Source: Pseudomonadota bacterium (GTDB lineage Bacteria; Pseudomonadota; Gammaproteobacteria; Burkholderiales; SHXO01). Taken from it: DNA of 13,995 nt. The DNA lies in the NCBI GenBank assembly GCA_023430065.1, contig JAEZCG010000142.1:1-13995 (forward strand). The letters run 5' to 3'. Each line of letters starts with the position of its first letter. Within the stretch, counting starts at the first letter, position 1. Positions 5,903 to 13,995 of the stretch are shown piece by piece. The translations under genes were made by a program, and so were the position numbers. The notes beneath the pieces are model-generated. The model ran no database searches. It saw only the letters and a list, made by a program, of their open reading frames with translations, and was not told where the DNA came from.

Positions 5903-6730
5903 TCAGGTGTCGGCGTCGACCCATTCCAACACGCGCCAGCGGGACGGCTGCGCCCCGCTCAGCCATATGGCGCCGTCCTTGGGCTGCGGCAGGCGCTCGC
6001 TTGGAAGCATCATGCTGCCTTCGCGGAACGGGAGCGTCGACAGCTGGATGCGCCAGCCCTTTGGCGTCTGGCGTGCGAAGCTGATGTTGAAGTTGACCAA
6101 CGCACGCAGCTTGGCGTCGTCGGCATCCACCCCCAGTGCCAGAAGTGAGTCCGCCTGCGGCAGATGCGGCGCTGCGCGTCGGCGAACGCGCATTGCGTAC
6201 TCGCCGACGAAGATCATCCATTCCGCCAGATCGGCGGGGTGCTCGCGCTCACCGGTCCGTTGCAGGACCGCACTGAAGCCATCACCGCCGGGCACACGTT
6301 CCCAGATCTGGAGATAGCGGGACTCGATGCCGGTCTCCACGATGGTGTCCGCATCGACGAACACCATTCGACCCATGTCGCGTTTGCCGGTGGGCGGCTG
6401 GAAGTCGGCCTTGCGCTCCCACGAGCAGATTTCGCCCTCGACTTCGGTCAGGCCGATGAACCCTTGCTGGCCTGCCAGCCACAACAGGTGCTCGCGACCG
6501 CAGTCCGAGAGGGAGGCATGCTGGGAGAAATCGGGACGCGAAGCGGGCACCCCGAGGTCCGCAAGCCAGCTGCGCGTCTGCAGCCAGAACACGTTCGAGG
6601 TGACGTCGGCAGGCATGCCGTCCTTCTGAAGGATCAGGCGTTGCCACAACCCGACGTAGCGCTCCGGGACCGGCGGCTGGGTCGGCCGCGGCGTGATGCC
6701 GGGCTGGGTCTTTTCGTCTTCGCTTGCCAT
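5903..6730 (-). CDS. Conserved-type hypothetical protein, 275 aa
   Basis: The 275-residue product has no signal peptide and no membrane segment, so it is probably cytoplasmic. After a disordered Pro/Thr-rich leader (residues 1-22), it is rich in aromatic residues and predicted strands: YVGLWQRLILQKDG (25-38), TSNVFWLQTRSWLADLGVP (44-62), RPDFSQ, GFIGLTEVEGEICSWERKADFQPP (90-113), IESRYLQIWERV (135-146), then a helix-containing region (168-210) and a second strand-rich part (212-270) ending WRVLEWVDA. Two halves of similar strand-rich character suggest a beta-barrel or lipocalin-like architecture, possibly related to the Hri1-type family, but this is only a resemblance. The ATG at 6730 has no good ribosome binding site; an inverted repeat lies just upstream. 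It is third in a possible uvrA-transporter-hypothetical transcript. Confidence 0.82.
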   Translation of the reverse strand: MASEDEKTQPGITPRPTQPPVPERYVGLWQRLILQKDGMPADVTSNVFWLQTRSWLADLGVPASRPDFSQHASLSDCGREHLLWLAGQQGFIGLTEVEGEICSWERKADFQPPTGKRDMGRMVFVDADTIVETGIESRYLQIWERVPGGDGFSAVLQRTGEREHPADLAEWMIFVGEYAMRVRRRAAPHLPQADSLLALGVDADDAKLRALVNFNISFARQTPKGWRIQLSTLPFREGSMMLPSERLPQPKDGAIWLSGAQPSRWRVLEWVDADT

Positions 6731-6735
6731 GAGAG

Positions 6736-6759
6736 GCGCAATTGTGCCGTGATTTGCGC
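6736..6759. repeat. Inverted repeat immediately upstream of the 275-aa gene
   Basis: gcgcaa (6736-6741) and ttgcgc (6754-6759) form a 6-bp inverted repeat with a 12-base loop, starting six bases before the start codon of the minus-strand gene. It could be an operator or a leader hairpin affecting translation. It is short enough to be coincidental. Confidence 0.25.
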
Positions 6760-6812
6760 GAAGCGACTGCGACCGGCCGCCGCGTGGACGCAGCGGGCGA
6801 TCGTCGCCTCGT

Positions 6813-8318
6813 CTATGCCGGACCCAGCACCCAGCCGGCGGCGAAATACGTCACCGCAGTCACGATGACGATCCCGGCCAGGTTGAGCCACAGTCCGGCG
6901 CGCGCCATGTCCGCGATCGTCACGTAGCCCGACGAGAACACGATGGCGTTGGGCGGGGTCGCCACCGGCAGCATGAACGCGCAACTCGCCGAGACGGCAG
7001 CGGCGATCAGCAGCGTGCCGGCCGGCACGTCGAGCGCCAGCGCAGTCGCTGCCAGCACCGGCATCAGCGTAGTGGTCACCGCCGTGTTGCTGGTGATTTC
7101 GGTGAGGAAGATCACTGTCGACACCACGGCGAGCACGATGAGCCACAGCGGTGCGCCGGCCAGTGCGACGAACGCCGAGCCGATGAAGGTGTCGACGCCG
7201 TTGCGGCTGATGGCTTCCGCGAGGCTCAGACCACCACCGAACAGGATCAGGATGTCCCACGGCACCTGCTTCGCCGTGTGCCAGTCCATGGCAAAGCGGG
7301 TCGCACCGCCGGTCTCGCGGCCGACGGGGATGACGAACAGCACCAGCGCCCCGAGCAGAGCGATCACGGTATCGTCGAGCGCGGTGACTCCGGTCCAGGC
7401 CACCAGTTGCGGACGCAGGATCCAGGCTGAAGCGGTGAGCAGGAACACGCCGAGCACGATGCGCTCTGCGCGCGTCATGCCACCCATCGCGGCCAGCGCA
7501 TCGTCGATCACCCGGCGGCCGCCGGGGAGCGGCCGCGCGGGGACGCGGAACGCGATCCTCGTCAGGTACCACCACGTCACGGGCAGCATGATCAGCATCA
7601 GCGGGAGGCCGACGGCGAGCCAGTCGACCATGCTGACGCGGATGCCGTACTGCTCCTCGAGAAAGGCGGCGAGGATCAGGTTGGGTGGGGTGCCGACCAG
7701 CGTCCCGACGCCGCCGATGGAGCAGCCGTAGGCGATGCCCAGCACCAGCGCGGTCCCCAGGGCCTTGTTCTGGCCATCCGACAGTGCCTCGCCGGTCTGA
7801 CCTCGCGTGGCATGCTCGCGCAGCATGGCCAGGACGCTCACGCCGATCGGCAGCATCATGATCGCTGTCGCGGTGTTGGAGATCCACATGCTCAGAAGGG
7901 CGCTGGCGAGCATGAAGCCGCCGATCAGGCGCCGCGGGCTGGTGCCGACCCGTCGCAGCACCTGCAGTGCGATGCGCCGGTGCAGATCGAAGCGCTGGAT
8001 GGCGAGGCCGATGATGAACCCGCCCATGAACAGGAAGATGAGCGGGTTGGCGTAGGGTGCGGTGGCCTCCCTGACGCCGGTAGCGCCGAACAGCGGGAAC
8101 AGCACGATCGGCAGCAGCGCCGTCGCCGCGATGGGCACGGCTTCGCTCAGCCACCAGGTGGCCATCCAGACGGCGACCGCCGCGGTGGCGAGACCGGCGT
8201 GCGTGAGCCCCCCGCTGCCGGAGGCCGTCTGCTCCGGCACTAGCAGGAAGGCGGCCAGCGCCAGCGCCGGTCCGAGCAGCAGCCCGGCGCGGGCGACCGC
8301 GTCGCGGGTCAGGGCCAT
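6813..8318 (-). CDS. SLC13/DASS family anion:sodium symporter-type permease
   Basis: This 501-residue inner-membrane protein belongs to the divalent anion:Na+ symporter (DASS, SLC13) family, which imports dicarboxylates, citrate or sulfate with sodium. Two inverted-repeat halves are visible, each with the diagnostic SNT motif: WISNTATAIMMLP (145-157) and EITSNTAVTTTLMP (407-420). Each is followed by a TPPN turn: GTLVGTPPN (205-213) and PVATPPNAIV (451-460). About eleven to twelve hydrophobic segments can be counted, including WMATWWLSEAVPIAATALLP and the WDILILFGGGLSLAEAI re-entrant region (354-370). Length is typical for bacterial members. Substrate cannot be assigned from these motifs. The ATG at 8318 lies 41 bp after the uvrA stop on the same strand with no clear ribosome binding site, so read-through transcription from uvrA is plausible. 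Confidence 0.92.
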   Translation of the reverse strand: MALTRDAVARAGLLLGPALALAAFLLVPEQTASGSGGLTHAGLATAAVAVWMATWWLSEAVPIAATALLPIVLFPLFGATGVREATAPYANPLIFLFMGGFIIGLAIQRFDLHRRIALQVLRRVGTSPRRLIGGFMLASALLSMWISNTATAIMMLPIGVSVLAMLREHATRGQTGEALSDGQNKALGTALVLGIAYGCSIGGVGTLVGTPPNLILAAFLEEQYGIRVSMVDWLAVGLPLMLIMLPVTWWYLTRIAFRVPARPLPGGRRVIDDALAAMGGMTRAERIVLGVFLLTASAWILRPQLVAWTGVTALDDTVIALLGALVLFVIPVGRETGGATRFAMDWHTAKQVPWDILILFGGGLSLAEAISRNGVDTFIGSAFVALAGAPLWLIVLAVVSTVIFLTEITSNTAVTTTLMPVLAATALALDVPAGTLLIAAAVSASCAFMLPVATPPNAIVFSSGYVTIADMARAGLWLNLAGIVIVTAVTYFAAGWVLGPA

Positions 8319-8358
8319 CGGCGGCGCAAGGAGGCGTGGTCGCTACGGACGCGACGCA

Positions 8359-13995
<5,637 letters not shown>

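Noticed and set aside
6634..8154. A 506-codon minus-strand frame overlapping the transporter
   Set aside because: It is an off-frame reading of the DASS gene, with Arg/His-rich noise instead of membrane helices.
8326..8334. AGGAGG-like sequence just upstream of the transporter start
   Set aside because: It is on the plus strand, opposite to the transporter gene, and no plus-strand gene follows it, so it cannot serve as a ribosome binding site here.

Overview
This window is high-GC bacterial chromosomal DNA with short intergenic gaps, mostly housekeeping-type genes, and no visible mobile elements, CRISPR arrays or RNA genes. The gene content (PdxH, a periplasmic cyclophilin, an iron-dependent alcohol dehydrogenase, a DUF1328/UPF0391 micro-protein, a DASS-type transporter and a very large UvrA) and the codon bias suggest a proteobacterium, most likely a betaproteobacterium. 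That placement is inference from protein flavour, because the window has no 16S gene or other phylogenetic marker.

Layout: (1) 1-26 is a perfect 26-bp GC palindrome, probably the terminator of a gene left of the window. (2) 151-414 (+) is a small hypothetical gene convergent with pdxH (431-1078, -). (3) 1209-1757 (+) is a secreted peptidyl-prolyl isomerase, divergent from pdxH and convergent with an iron-dependent alcohol dehydrogenase (1841-2971, -). (4) 2972-3553 is the only long stretch without a credible gene. (5) 3554-4264 and 4368-5189 (+) are tandem paralogues encoding exported coiled-coil proteins with four identically spaced cysteines; I do not recognise the family. (6) 5201-5461 (-) is a small hypothetical gene divergent from a 55-residue DUF1328 membrane protein (5638-5805, +). 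(7) 5903-6730, 6813-8318 and 8359-13995 are all on the minus strand. In transcription order they are a giant UvrA (5' end just beyond the right edge), a SLC13/DASS anion transporter and a conserved hypothetical protein; gaps of 41 and 82 bp allow a shared transcript.

The most notable object is the last gene. It encodes two complete UvrA units fused head to tail in one chain of at least 1,878 residues, with four Walker A motifs, four LSGGE signatures, four Walker B motifs and four four-cysteine zinc modules, all apparently intact. Normal UvrA is about 940 residues and works as a homodimer, so this polypeptide resembles a covalently linked UvrA dimer with non-identical halves: the stretch between the first zinc module and the first signature is about 229 residues in the N-terminal half and about 119 in the C-terminal half. 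Tandem UvrA fusions do occur in proteobacterial annotations, but I know of no detailed account of what they do. The second item worth following is the tandem pair of exported four-cysteine coiled-coil proteins.
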